From the NCBI GenBank assembly GCA_964449325.1, contig CAYUYJ010000012.1, forward strand, positions 1-64,000: DNA of 64,000 nucleotides. Direction: 5' to 3'. How positions within the stretch are numbered: the first letter of the stretch is position 1; every line of letters begins with the position of its first letter. Shown piece by piece: positions 41,419 through 49,675 of the stretch. Position numbers and translations under genes: made by a program. The notes beneath the pieces are model-generated. The model had not been told where the DNA came from. It did no database searches and worked only from the letters and a program-made list of their open reading frames with translations. This DNA is from RGIG3002 sp964449325. Its GTDB lineage: Bacteria; Bacillota; Clostridia; Lachnospirales; Lachnospiraceae.

Positions 41419-41922
41419 ATGAAAAACATCGTATTAATCGGAATGCCCGGAGCCGGAAAAAGTACAGTCGGCGTAGTACTTGCCAAAAACATGGGATTTA
41501 CTTTTTTAGATTCGGACTTACTGATTCAGGACAAGTATAAAAAGCTGCTCCATGAAATCATTGAAGAACGGGGAATTGAAGGCTTCTGGCAGGTGGAAAA
41601 TGAAGTCAATGCCGGAATCAGGACGGAGAAATCCATTATTGCCACAGGAGGCAGTGTGATTTATGAAGAAGAGGCAATGAAGCACCTAAAGGAAATTGGT
41701 GTAGTTGTTTATTTGAAGCTGTCCTTGGATGAACTGACTGTAAGACTCGGTGATTTGAATGAAAGAGGCGTGACCTTAAAAGAAGGTCAGGATTTGGCAG
41801 GACTGTATGCGGAGCGGATTCCTTACTATGAAAAATATGCGGATGTTACGATTGAATGTGACGGTAGACTGATTCGGGATATTGTGGCTGAAATCAGGCA
41901 AAAAACAACAGAAGTTTTATAA
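41419..41922 (+). CDS. Shikimate kinase-like NMP-kinase-fold protein
   Basis: This 167-residue P-loop kinase has GMPGAGKST (8-16) and DSD (31-33), as in shikimate kinase. Two substrate-binding features differ. The usual Arg in the GFRxxE segment is Trp57 (GFWQVE), and the GGG motif reads GGS (77-79). The lid region RIPYYEKYADVTI is typical. It may therefore act on another small hydroxylated substrate, or be a divergent shikimate kinase. No other aro gene is adjacent; its neighbour is ridA. A terminator follows at 41971. Confidence 0.7.
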   Translation: MKNIVLIGMPGAGKSTVGVVLAKNMGFTFLDSDLLIQDKYKKLLHEIIEERGIEGFWQVENEVNAGIRTEKSIIATGGSVIYEEEAMKHLKEIGVVVYLKLSLDELTVRLGDLNERGVTLKEGQDLAGLYAERIPYYEKYADVTIECDGRLIRDIVAEIRQKTTEVL

Positions 41923-41970
41923 ATTTCTGAAATAGAAGGTCCGTATAAAAAATAAGAAAAAGTGCAAAAT

Positions 41971-42008
41971 AGCAGGTAGAAGATGAAACGTCTTTACCTG
42001 CTTTTTTT
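41971..42008 (+). terminator. Terminator after the shikimate-kinase-like gene
   Basis: AGCAGGTA (41971-41978) pairs perfectly with TACCTGCT (41995-42002). Partial pairing inside the loop (GAAGA/TCTT) extends it. Seven T residues follow. Confidence 0.9.
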
Positions 42009-42067
42009 GTAGAGCCGTAAGAGGAAAACGCAGGAAAGTGTATTGGCAAAAGAAAGGAAGTGCAAAG

Positions 42068-42424
42068 ATGGATTATGTGAATGCATTCTGGGTTGGAGGC
42101 TTAATTTGTGCCTTGGTACAGATTTTGATGGAAAAAACAAAGATGATGCCGGGAAGAATTATGGTACTTTTAGTGGTGACGGGAGCGATTATCAGTGTGT
42201 TTGGCTGGTATGAGCCCTTTGCGGAATTTGCGGGCGCGGGAGCCAGTGTGCCCTTACTTGGATTTGGAAATGTGCTGATGAAGGGGGTAAAAGAAGCTGT
42301 GGACCAGTCCGGCTTTTTCGGATTGTTTCAAGGCGGCTTCAAGGCAGGAGCAGTGGGTACGTCGGCAGCCTTGGTATTCGGCTATCTGGCTAGTCTGGTT
42401 TTTAGTCCAAAGATGAAAAAGTAA
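42068..42424 (+). CDS. spoVAE: Stage V sporulation protein AE (SpoVAEB type), isolated
   Basis: This 118-residue membrane protein has four helices and is typical SpoVAE(B): MDYVNAFWVGGLICALVQIL, then FGWYEPFAEFAGAGASVPLLGFG and a glycine-rich C-terminal half. It is part of the dipicolinate channel and normally lies just after spoVAD in the operon. Here it is a single gene, about 23 kb from spoVAC, and spoVAD is not in the window. I chose ATG 42068, 7 nt after AAAGGAAG. An in-frame ATG at 42038 has no binding site. Confidence 0.92.
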   Translation: MDYVNAFWVGGLICALVQILMEKTKMMPGRIMVLLVVTGAIISVFGWYEPFAEFAGAGASVPLLGFGNVLMKGVKEAVDQSGFFGLFQGGFKAGAVGTSAALVFGYLASLVFSPKMKK

Positions 42425-42437
42425 GATGCAAGACAGC

Positions 42438-42941
42438 TTACTTTTCTTCAAAGTCAATACCGGCGTTTACAAGAAACTGTCGAAGATACTTATCCCATGC
42501 GATGTCTGCGGACTTATCGGGAAGGAATGTACGAAGAGAGGTTCCGGTTGTCAGAAGTAAGCCGGAGGCATCATATTTGACCGTCAGAACCAGTGCCTGT
42601 ATTTCTGTACCGGGTACGGTTACGGAGTCCGCCGAAAGGAGGGACTCTACATAGGAAGGAATCAGGTGTAACACAAATTTAAAGTTTACCGGGGTATGGG
42701 TTCCTTTGATTAAATGAAAACATAAGGTTTTCATGTCTTTCCACTGAGAATACTCGTAGGGGCGTATTGTGGAATCTTCCCATTCTTCGGGGGTATAAAA
42801 TTCTTTTATCTGGTGTCCGTCGATGAAAAAGGTGTTGTAGGTGGTGATGGAGCCTTCTGAGAGTAGGAAACGGTCAAAGGTGTCGGTAGCTAAAAATTTG
42901 CTCATGAAGTTTTTAACATTTTTTATTTGTAGGGCAATCAT
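42438..42941 (-). CDS. Hypothetical cytoplasmic protein (DUF5721-like)
   Basis: This 167-residue protein begins MIALQIKNVKNFMSKFLATD and has a mixed alpha/beta pattern with no membrane helix or signal peptide. Segments such as DRFLLSEGSITTYNTFFIDG and TLCFHLIKGTHTPVNFKFVL suggest a compact single domain common in Lachnospiraceae (I believe DUF5721, not verified). AAGGAGG lies 6 nt before the ATG, a strong start. It is convergent with spoVAE, with 13 bp between stop codons. Function unknown. Confidence 0.7.
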   Translation of the reverse strand: MIALQIKNVKNFMSKFLATDTFDRFLLSEGSITTYNTFFIDGHQIKEFYTPEEWEDSTIRPYEYSQWKDMKTLCFHLIKGTHTPVNFKFVLHLIPSYVESLLSADSVTVPGTEIQALVLTVKYDASGLLLTTGTSLRTFLPDKSADIAWDKYLRQFLVNAGIDFEEK

Positions 42942-43137
42942 GGGGTCCTCCTTCGATAATCGGATAGGATTAGTTTAACATAGAAAATGTGGAGAATAAA
43001 GAAAAAATACTCCTTTTTTAGGGAGGAAGAGGTTTTCTGCCAAGTTGTCTGTCCGCATGAAAAGTTATTTTGACTCCCGGGATAAAATAAGGCTACATAA
43101 TATGTGAGAAAAGGATAATGATAAATGCTTTCAATTC

Positions 43138-43173
43138 TTGACATAAAGTACTATGAACAATACAATTATTGTA
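43138..43173 (+). promoter_or_regulatory. Promoter and overlapping dyad before the large secreted protein
   Basis: TTGACA (43138-43143) and TACAAT (43161-43166) have a 17-bp spacer. The -10 is the left half of a perfect dyad TACAAT-T-ATTGTA (43161-43173), a possible repressor site. The 324-bp gap 42942-43265 otherwise holds no gene I can support. Confidence 0.65.
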
Positions 43174-43265
43174 TATATGGATGAAGGTATAAACAAAGAA
43201 AATGAGGTAGTGGAGTAGCTGAATTAATATAGTATATTGAGTTAGTGAAAGCGAGGAAAAAACAA

Positions 43266-46200
43266 ATGAGAAAACGGGTAAAATGGCTTAGTGTATTGTT
43301 GGCAGCAACCATGGTTGTTTCTTCTGTGGATATTGTTTCGGCAGCTTCGTTTGAAGGGGTGGAAGAACAACAGGAGATACAAGAAGAACAAGTGCAACAA
43401 GAAGAACAAGTGCAGCAGACTGAGGTTGAGAGCATAGAACAGACAACCGAAAGTATTGTAGAACAGATGGAAAGTGCTACAGAGGAGACTGAGCAAACCG
43501 GAGAGAACGAAACAGAGCCCCGAAGTTTCGAAAATATGACCGGGGAAGAAACTTACACTGAGCCGGTAATGGATTCCTATCTTGCCGGTTCAGAAGAAGA
43601 CAGTAGTCAATTTTTAAAGATAGAAGGTACTGCTGTTGCCGGCTTGAATGAGGAAGGACTAAAACAGGAATGTCTGGAGTTGGTAATTCCTGATAATATT
43701 TCCGAAATTTCAGCAGGAGCTTTTCAAAAATGTGAGAATATTATCAGTGTAGTATTGCCGGGCAACCTAAGAAAATTAGGGGATAATGCATTTGCAGAAT
43801 GTTCCAACTTAAAAAAAGTGGAAATACAATCCAATATGATTCAATGTGGTCTTAACAGAACCAACTCAGCCTATGGAGCGTTTAGAGGTTGTGCCATTGA
43901 AGAAGTGATATTCGGCATAAACGTAAACACAATACCGGAAGGGATGTTTTGCGGAGCCGGCTTTGCTTCCACAGAAATGATATATATTCCGGCAACAGTA
44001 AGCAAAATAGGTGCATATTGCTTTGCGAATGCAAAAAATGCAACGGTGAATTTAGCGGAGAATTCCCGCCTGACCGACATAGGGAATTGTGCTTTTAAGG
44101 GTACAAATGTGATATGGGAAAAATTCCCGCAAAATATCAAAAAAATAGGAACTGAGGCATTTAGTAATTGTCAGAACATTACAGAAGTAGTATTACCGGT
44201 CGTACTTACAAATCTGGGAGAGAAGGCATTTTATGGATGTAGCAATTTAGGAAAAGTAGAAATACTATCCAATACCATACAATGTGGACCAAATAGTATT
44301 AATGCAGATTATGGACCATTTAAAAACTGCGCCATTAGTGAGGTAGTATTTGGGGAGAATGTTACTACGATACCGGATGCATTATTCCATGAAGCAGGAT
44401 TTGCGCCGGATACAACAATAGAACTTCCGAAACAAATCAAAAAAATTGGAGTTAGTGCATTTGCTGATGCAAGTGTAAAAGATGTTATTATACCGGAAGG
44501 TTCCGGACTGGCTTATATAGAAGAAAAAGCCTTTGCCAATACAAGTGTGACAATAGGAAAATTCCCACAAACTGTAACGAAAATTGGAGAGAGGGCATTT
44601 CACAACTGTTCAAACATAACGGAAGTAATATTACCGGAAAGTCTTGTGTTACTAAAAGAGAGGGTATTTGAAAATTGCCAAAGTTTAAGCAGAGTAGAAA
44701 TAAAATCAAACAAGATTGTATGTGGACCAAATAGCATAAATGCAGCCTATGGACCATTTAAAGACTGTGCTATTAAAGAAATAGTATTTGGGGAGAAAGT
44801 TAGACAGATACCGGATGGATTATTTTGCGGAGCAGGATTTAGCCCGGATGTAATTGTAGAAATACCTTCCACAATAGTAAGAATAGGAAAAGCCAATTTC
44901 GCCAATTGTTCATCATGGATGAGTGAAGTAACGCTTCCGGATTCCATCACTTTAATTGAAAATACTGCTTTTGATGGTAGCAAAAATTATGTGAAATATA
45001 GAGTTACATCAGGTTCCTATGCACATAAATGGGTTAAGGAAAAAGGCTATGATATGATAACCGTCAATGGAATTTCTTATAATCTGAATGGTGGTAAGAA
45101 AATTCCGGGAGAAGCATATCCGGCATCCTATATTTCCGGTGAGGAAACAACAAAACAGATAGCGAAAGCAGAAAGAAACGGTTATCTTTTTGATGGATGG
45201 TATACTGATGAAGCGCTGACACAGGCACTGACTGCTGTTTCAGAAGACGAATATGATATAGCAGGATTCAATGACAATATCTCATTATATGCAAAATGGG
45301 TTCCGATAAAATATACCATTAAGTTTAATGAAAACAAGCCGGAAAGCGCCAGGGACAAAGGAATAGTTACCGGCTTTGCGGATTTGGAGGTAACTTACGA
45401 TCAGTCAGTAACTTTATATGATAATAAAAATTCCTACACAAAATATACTTTTGTTGAATGGAATACTAAGTCGGACGGAACAGGAACAAAATATGCATCA
45501 GGGGAGACCGTAAAGAATCTTTTGAGCGAAGAAGGTGGAGAGATTACCCTTTATGGTATTTGGGAAGCAGGTACTTACTCAATTGTTTATGACAGCAATG
45601 CTTCTGATAAAGGCGGAAATGTAACCGGTTCTATGGAAAACAGTATTTTAACATTTGACAGAGATGATAATACTGTGGCTGAGAATCAATATAATGTAAA
45701 GGGGTATGAATTCCTTGGATGGTCTACAAGAGCAGATGGAAAGGGTATTAGTATAAGTGAAAGTCAACAGATTGGCAAACTGCTTGAGACAGCCTATGCT
45801 ACGGATATTGGAGACACTATTACATTATATGCAAAATGGGGAAAAGTTCCTTATACAGTAACATTGTATAAAAATGATGGAATTACATCAGAAAAGCTTG
45901 CTACCATAAATGTGATGTATGGGCAGAATTTGGCAGACGCAATCAATGTGGCAATGAGTGGTGAAAGTCCGGCAATAGAGGCTGATGCATTAAAAAGAAA
46001 CGGATACAGGCTCTTATCGTGGAATACTATGGCAAATGGTAAGGGTAAAAAATATGCTCTGACAGCAACCAATCTTTGTAATGTAGGTGAAGAGATTGCT
46101 CTATATGCACAGTGGTCCGGTCCTTTAGCTTATAAAGTGACTTATGATTTGGCAGGAGGAAAAAATAATAGCAGAAATCCTAAGTATTACAAATATTCTT

Positions 46201-47462
46201 TGAGTGAGGATAGGACTTTAATCAATCCAACTAAAAAAGGATATACATTTACCGGTTGGAAAGTGACAGAAGGCGAAGTAAGTGAAACACAGGATGGACT
46301 TGTAACAAAAATTCCGCATGGAACGTATGGTGATATTAAACTTCAGGCCCAATGGAGCGAAAATAAGTATAAAGTTATTTTCCATGGTGCCAATGAGTAT
46401 TACTCAGATGTTACAGGTGATTATATTGAAAAAGAAGAAGGTTATGGTTATGTTTCAGAGAAAGTAGATACTTTAGCGGCAGCAAATTATTATATTGCAA
46501 AACCGGAATTAGCAGGTACAGTAGGTATTACAGCCTGGACAACGAAACCAAATGGAAAAGGTAAGAGTTATTCAGTTGGAACAATGTTATCGAAACTCAG
46601 TACAGATAATTTTAATGATGGAACAGGCAAAGGTGTTATTCATCTGTATGCAAAATGGGGAAATGCCAAATACGAGATTACATATGATTTGGCAGGAGGA
46701 GTAAATCATAAATCCAATCCATCTATTTACGAATACAGTAATAGGAAAACACTAGCCATAAAAAATCCAACCAGACCGGGATATACTTTTGCAGGATGGA
46801 ATATAAATGATAGTGAAGAAAGAATCATTAATTTAAAAATTCCAAAGGCAACAACCGGAAAAGTAAGATTAAAAGCAAACTGGGCTCCGATTAATTATAC
46901 TGTTAAGATTAATCTGAATAACAGAACTGCCACAGCAGCAGAAGGATTTATTACTTCTTATCATGCTTCCACAGATGGCAGCGGAGACGGAAATGTAACT
47001 TCCATTCTTGTGAAAGATGGAGAAAACCTTATGCTTACGAATCCGGGGTATACACTTGTGGGATTTAATACAACTTCAAATGGCAAAGGAATAAATGTGC
47101 CCATTGAGTCGGACGGAAAAGTATCATTAAAAAATCTTACGAAGGCAACAGCGGTAGGAAGAAGAGGAGTAACCGTTACATTGTATGCACAGTGGAGAAT
47201 GGATACTTATAATATTAACTATGTGAACATAGACCCGGAATATGATGGTGTTTCAGAGGAAATCGCTACAATTACCGGTGTGACAAATAACAATGTGATT
47301 CAGTATAAGGTGAACCAGAGCATTATCTTAAGGGATCCAAGCAGATACGGTTTCGAATTCCAGGGATGGTTTTCGGATAAGGAATGTACACAGAAGGTGA
47401 CAAGAATAAACAAAGGAACAACCGGAGATATTACTTTGTATGGTAAGTGGAAAATAAAATAA
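43266..47462 (+). CDS. Large secreted LRR_5 and InlB-type repeat protein
   Basis: This protein of about 1398 residues has a signal peptide (RKRVKWLSVLLAATMVVSS, cleavage near VSAAS) and a Glu/Gln-rich linker (35-95). A BspA-type leucine-rich region follows (about 115-600, units such as ITEVVLPVVLTNLGEKAFYG and CSNLGKVEI). Then come about ten Listeria-Bacteroides (Flg_new/InlB B) repeats to the C-terminus, with motifs GYTFTGWKVTEG, ITLYAKW and YDLAGG. There is no LPXTG, SLH or choline-binding module, and the protein ends straight after a repeat (LYGKWKIK). It is likely a secreted adhesin or surface-associated protein. ATG 43266 follows GAGG; a GTG at 43245 is less likely. Confidence 0.88.
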   Translation: MRKRVKWLSVLLAATMVVSSVDIVSAASFEGVEEQQEIQEEQVQQEEQVQQTEVESIEQTTESIVEQMESATEETEQTGENETEPRSFENMTGEETYTEPVMDSYLAGSEEDSSQFLKIEGTAVAGLNEEGLKQECLELVIPDNISEISAGAFQKCENIISVVLPGNLRKLGDNAFAECSNLKKVEIQSNMIQCGLNRTNSAYGAFRGCAIEEVIFGINVNTIPEGMFCGAGFASTEMIYIPATVSKIGAYCFANAKNATVNLAENSRLTDIGNCAFKGTNVIWEKFPQNIKKIGTEAFSNCQNITEVVLPVVLTNLGEKAFYGCSNLGKVEILSNTIQCGPNSINADYGPFKNCAISEVVFGENVTTIPDALFHEAGFAPDTTIELPKQIKKIGVSAFADASVKDVIIPEGSGLAYIEEKAFANTSVTIGKFPQTVTKIGERAFHNCSNITEVILPESLVLLKERVFENCQSLSRVEIKSNKIVCGPNSINAAYGPFKDCAIKEIVFGEKVRQIPDGLFCGAGFSPDVIVEIPSTIVRIGKANFANCSSWMSEVTLPDSITLIENTAFDGSKNYVKYRVTSGSYAHKWVKEKGYDMITVNGISYNLNGGKKIPGEAYPASYISGEETTKQIAKAERNGYLFDGWYTDEALTQALTAVSEDEYDIAGFNDNISLYAKWVPIKYTIKFNENKPESARDKGIVTGFADLEVTYDQSVTLYDNKNSYTKYTFVEWNTKSDGTGTKYASGETVKNLLSEEGGEITLYGIWEAGTYSIVYDSNASDKGGNVTGSMENSILTFDRDDNTVAENQYNVKGYEFLGWSTRADGKGISISESQQIGKLLETAYATDIGDTITLYAKWGKVPYTVTLYKNDGITSEKLATINVMYGQNLADAINVAMSGESPAIEADALKRNGYRLLSWNTMANGKGKKYALTATNLCNVGEEIALYAQWSGPLAYKVTYDLAGGKNNSRNPKYYKYSLSEDRTLINPTKKGYTFTGWKVTEGEVSETQDGLVTKIPHGTYGDIKLQAQWSENKYKVIFHGANEYYSDVTGDYIEKEEGYGYVSEKVDTLAAANYYIAKPELAGTVGITAWTTKPNGKGKSYSVGTMLSKLSTDNFNDGTGKGVIHLYAKWGNAKYEITYDLAGGVNHKSNPSIYEYSNRKTLAIKNPTRPGYTFAGWNINDSEERIINLKIPKATTGKVRLKANWAPINYTVKINLNNRTATAAEGFITSYHASTDGSGDGNVTSILVKDGENLMLTNPGYTLVGFNTTSNGKGINVPIESDGKVSLKNLTKATAVGRRGVTVTLYAQWRMDTYNINYVNIDPEYDGVSEEIATITGVTNNNVIQYKVNQSIILRDPSRYGFEFQGWFSDKECTQKVTRINKGTTGDITLYGKWKIK

Positions 47463-47483
47463 CACTCAAACAAACAACAAATG

Positions 47484-47551
47484 TTGAAAAAGAAAAAAAT
47501 CGCTGTGATACTTTAAATAGGGTATTTCAACGATTTTCTTCGCTTTTTCAA
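47484..47551 (+). terminator. Possible terminator of the large secreted protein
   Basis: TTGAAAAAG (47484-47492) pairs with CTTTTTCAA (47543-47551), and inner ATCG pairs with CGAT. The stem is AT-rich with a long loop and no clean T-run, so this is tentative. The rest of the 230-bp gap to degV holds only a weak promoter. Confidence 0.4.
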
Positions 47552-47590
47552 GTATTTTACTACAAGTGTGGGGAAAATATAGGAAAGGGG

Positions 47591-47620
47591 TTTACAGAGT
47601 AGGGCGACATATGCTATCAT
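47591..47620 (+). promoter_or_regulatory. Possible promoter of the degV-like gene
   Basis: TTTACA (47591-47596) and TATCAT (47615-47620) are 18 bp apart, about 75 bp before the ATG at 47693. Confidence 0.4.
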
Positions 47621-47692
47621 AAGTAGTAATAAAAACTACATTTTGAAGCAACGGTTGTACAAACGGAAGTTTGCGGCCGGATTGGAGTTGTT

Positions 47693-48532
47693 ATGAGTTA
47701 TAAGATTGTTGTAGACAGTTGCTGTGAATTGCCGGAAGAACTGAAGAAGGATGAACGTTTTGAAATTGTTCCGTTGGAGCTTTATATAGGGGATTATCAT
47801 GTCACGGATGATGAGAATTTTGAACAGGCAGACTTTATCAAGCGGGTTGCGCAGTCCTCACAGTGTGCAAAGACGGCATGTCCTTCACCGGAGAAGTTTA
47901 TGGAGGCATATCATGCGCCTGTAGAGAATGTGTATGTAGTGACATTGTCTGCAAAGCTGAGCGGAAGCTATAACAGTGCGGTATTAGGGAAAAATCTTTA
48001 CTATGAGACATATAGAGAAAAGAAAAATATTTATATTTGCGATTCCCGGTCGGCATGCTGCGGGGAAACGCAGATTGCATTAAAGGCAGTAGAATTAGAG
48101 GAAGAAGGTCTTCCTTTTGAAGAAATTGTGAAACAGCTGGAAGCCTTTCGGGATGCCATGAATACTTATTTTGTTCTGGATAATCTGGAAACCTTACGGA
48201 AGAACGGCAGATTGACCGGAGTAAAGGCTTTGGTTGCTTCCACGCTTAACATTAAGCCGGTTATGGGGGCAAAGGACGGCGCGATTATTCAGCGTTCACA
48301 GGCAGTCGGTATCAAGAAAGGGCTTGCAAAGATGGCAGAGACCGTATTAAAGGAGGCAGTGGATACGGAACAGAAAAATCTGATGATTACCCATATCAAC
48401 TGTCCGGAACGTGCCGAAAAGGTAAAACAGATGCTTATGGAAAAAGCAAAGTTTAAGGGTGCTTATGTACTGAACGGTGCAGGGGTCAGTACCGTATATG
48501 CCAATGACGGAGGAGTAGTAGTTACGGTTTAA
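47693..48532 (+). CDS. DegV-family fatty-acid-binding protein
   Basis: This 279-residue DegV/FakB-type protein binds a single fatty acid and, in better known cases, presents it to the FakA kinase. It has KIVVDSCCELPEEL at the N-terminus and the family TLSAKLSGSYNSAVLGK segment, whose serines contact the carboxylate. LETLRKNGRLTG precedes the second domain. No fakA is nearby. GGAG precedes the ATG. Its 3' end overlaps the convergent LytTR gene by 4 bp. Confidence 0.92.
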   Translation: MSYKIVVDSCCELPEELKKDERFEIVPLELYIGDYHVTDDENFEQADFIKRVAQSSQCAKTACPSPEKFMEAYHAPVENVYVVTLSAKLSGSYNSAVLGKNLYYETYREKKNIYICDSRSACCGETQIALKAVELEEEGLPFEEIVKQLEAFRDAMNTYFVLDNLETLRKNGRLTGVKALVASTLNIKPVMGAKDGAIIQRSQAVGIKKGLAKMAETVLKEAVDTEQKNLMITHINCPERAEKVKQMLMEKAKFKGAYVLNGAGVSTVYANDGGVVVTV

Positions 48533-49239
48533 GCTTTCTCGCGGTATTCTTTTAACATAAAATGCACATATTTACGAAAAGTTGGATGTAAGAAAAACTT
48601 ACGTCCATTTTTTGTGCGTACACGAAGCAGAGTGGCATGTGAGATATAGGCAACATTGACTACCGCATTATAGGATATCGGAAGAAAGGCGGTAATATGT
48701 TTGATTTCTTCATAAAAATTATCCAGACTTTCGGAAATCTCAACAACCGATTCGTCTTTTAGGCATACCTGCACATGAGAACCATCGGAAGTGATATACA
48801 TAATATCGTTTTCCAGTACATACAAGGTTTCCTTTTTCGTGCGCAGTTCGATGTGGGGGACTTTATTATCGCTGGCAACAAGAATGATTTCCAGAATATC
48901 CTCCAAATCACTGACACGAATTGGCTTTTGAAGACAGAAGCAGTTATCGGGAAGTTTCATTTCCTGATAATTAATTTTGGAAATACAAAGGATAATGGGA
49001 GCCGTCACTTCGGCATGAACCAAATCCATGGCAACATCATAACCGTTTTTGGAACTGCTTGTCATATCGATAAAAAAAGCTTCATAAAGCATAGGAGAGC
49101 GCATAAGTGTTTCGGGATTTCCGTAACCGTCAATGTAAAAAGGTTCCCGTTCCTCTCTGCGCTTATCAGATTCTCTCTTTAACAGCCGTTCTAATTGTTT
49201 GCGGTCGGCAATATTATCGTCACAGATTGCGATATGCAT
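48529..49239 (-). CDS. LytTR-family response regulator
   Basis: This 236-residue protein has an N-terminal receiver domain (acidic pair in IAICDDN, phospho-acceptor Asp58 in AFFIDMTSS, conserved Lys in LQKPIRV) and a C-terminal LytTR DNA-binding domain (about 135-236, with IMYITSDGSHVQV, LPISYNAVVNVAYI and LHPTFRKYV). No sensor kinase lies beside it, so it is an orphan in this window. I chose ATG 49239 after AAGGA. An upstream ATG at 49275 gives a non-family extension. LytTR regulators often control surface or quorum functions. Confidence 0.88.
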   Translation of the reverse strand: MHIAICDDNIADRKQLERLLKRESDKRREEREPFYIDGYGNPETLMRSPMLYEAFFIDMTSSSKNGYDVAMDLVHAEVTAPIILCISKINYQEMKLPDNCFCLQKPIRVSDLEDILEIILVASDNKVPHIELRTKKETLYVLENDIMYITSDGSHVQVCLKDESVVEISESLDNFYEEIKHITAFLPISYNAVVNVAYISHATLLRVRTKNGRKFFLHPTFRKYVHFMLKEYREKA

Positions 49240-49276
49240 AAAAAATCCTTCTTTCTTTTCGTATTTGGGGTACACA

Positions 49277-49570
49277 CTAAATAGTCAGGAACTGTATCGG
49301 TGCATTCAGGATAATCAGAAAAAGAACTACCTGAAGAAGCAGGATAAAGGGCATACCATATACAAAATTCCATGTTCTGGTTTTATGGCGGAAAAGCTGC
49401 ATACCGAGAATACAGCCTATACTGCCGCCGATAATGGCAATGATAAAAAGGACAGACTCAGGAATGCGCCAGAGCCGTTTTATTGCCTTGCGTTTGTCAA
49501 TTCCCATAATCACAAAGCCAATCAAATTCATAATCACAAAATATATAATAATTAACGAAATTGCGTTCAT
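49277..49570 (-). CDS. DUF1294 small membrane protein
   Basis: This 97-residue protein has three hydrophobic helices and the DUF1294 motifs MGIDKRKAIKRLWRIPE and GGSIGCILGMQLFRHKT. It is an inner-membrane protein of unknown function. ATG 49570 is likely the start. Its only Shine-Dalgarno-like bases, GGATGGG, lie in the 3' arm of an 18-bp hairpin (49578-49629), so translation may be controlled. An upstream ATG at 49639 would include the hairpin in the coding region. Confidence 0.82.
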   Translation of the reverse strand: MNAISLIIIYFVIMNLIGFVIMGIDKRKAIKRLWRIPESVLFIIAIIGGSIGCILGMQLFRHKTRTWNFVYGMPFILLLQVVLFLIILNAPIQFLTI

Positions 49571-49577
49571 AAAAATA

Positions 49578-49629
49578 CCCATCCAAAGTTTAGAAAATGT
49601 AATTACTATAATTCTAAACTTTGGATGGG
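49578..49629. repeat. 18-bp inverted repeat over the DUF1294 start region
   Basis: CCCATCCAAAGTTTAGAA (49578-49595) is perfectly mirrored at 49612-49629 around a 16-bp loop. On the minus-strand RNA it would fold 7 nt before the DUF1294 ATG and bury the only ribosome binding site. No T-run follows on either strand. It may be a translational switch or an operator. Confidence 0.85.
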
Positions 49630-49675
49630 GGTTTGTCAAAAAATATTCTGCCTTAATCTATTAAGATTTCGTAAA

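Noticed and set aside
49578..49629. Insertion-sequence end or terminator
   Set aside because: No transposase, target duplication or T-run accompanies the inverted repeat.
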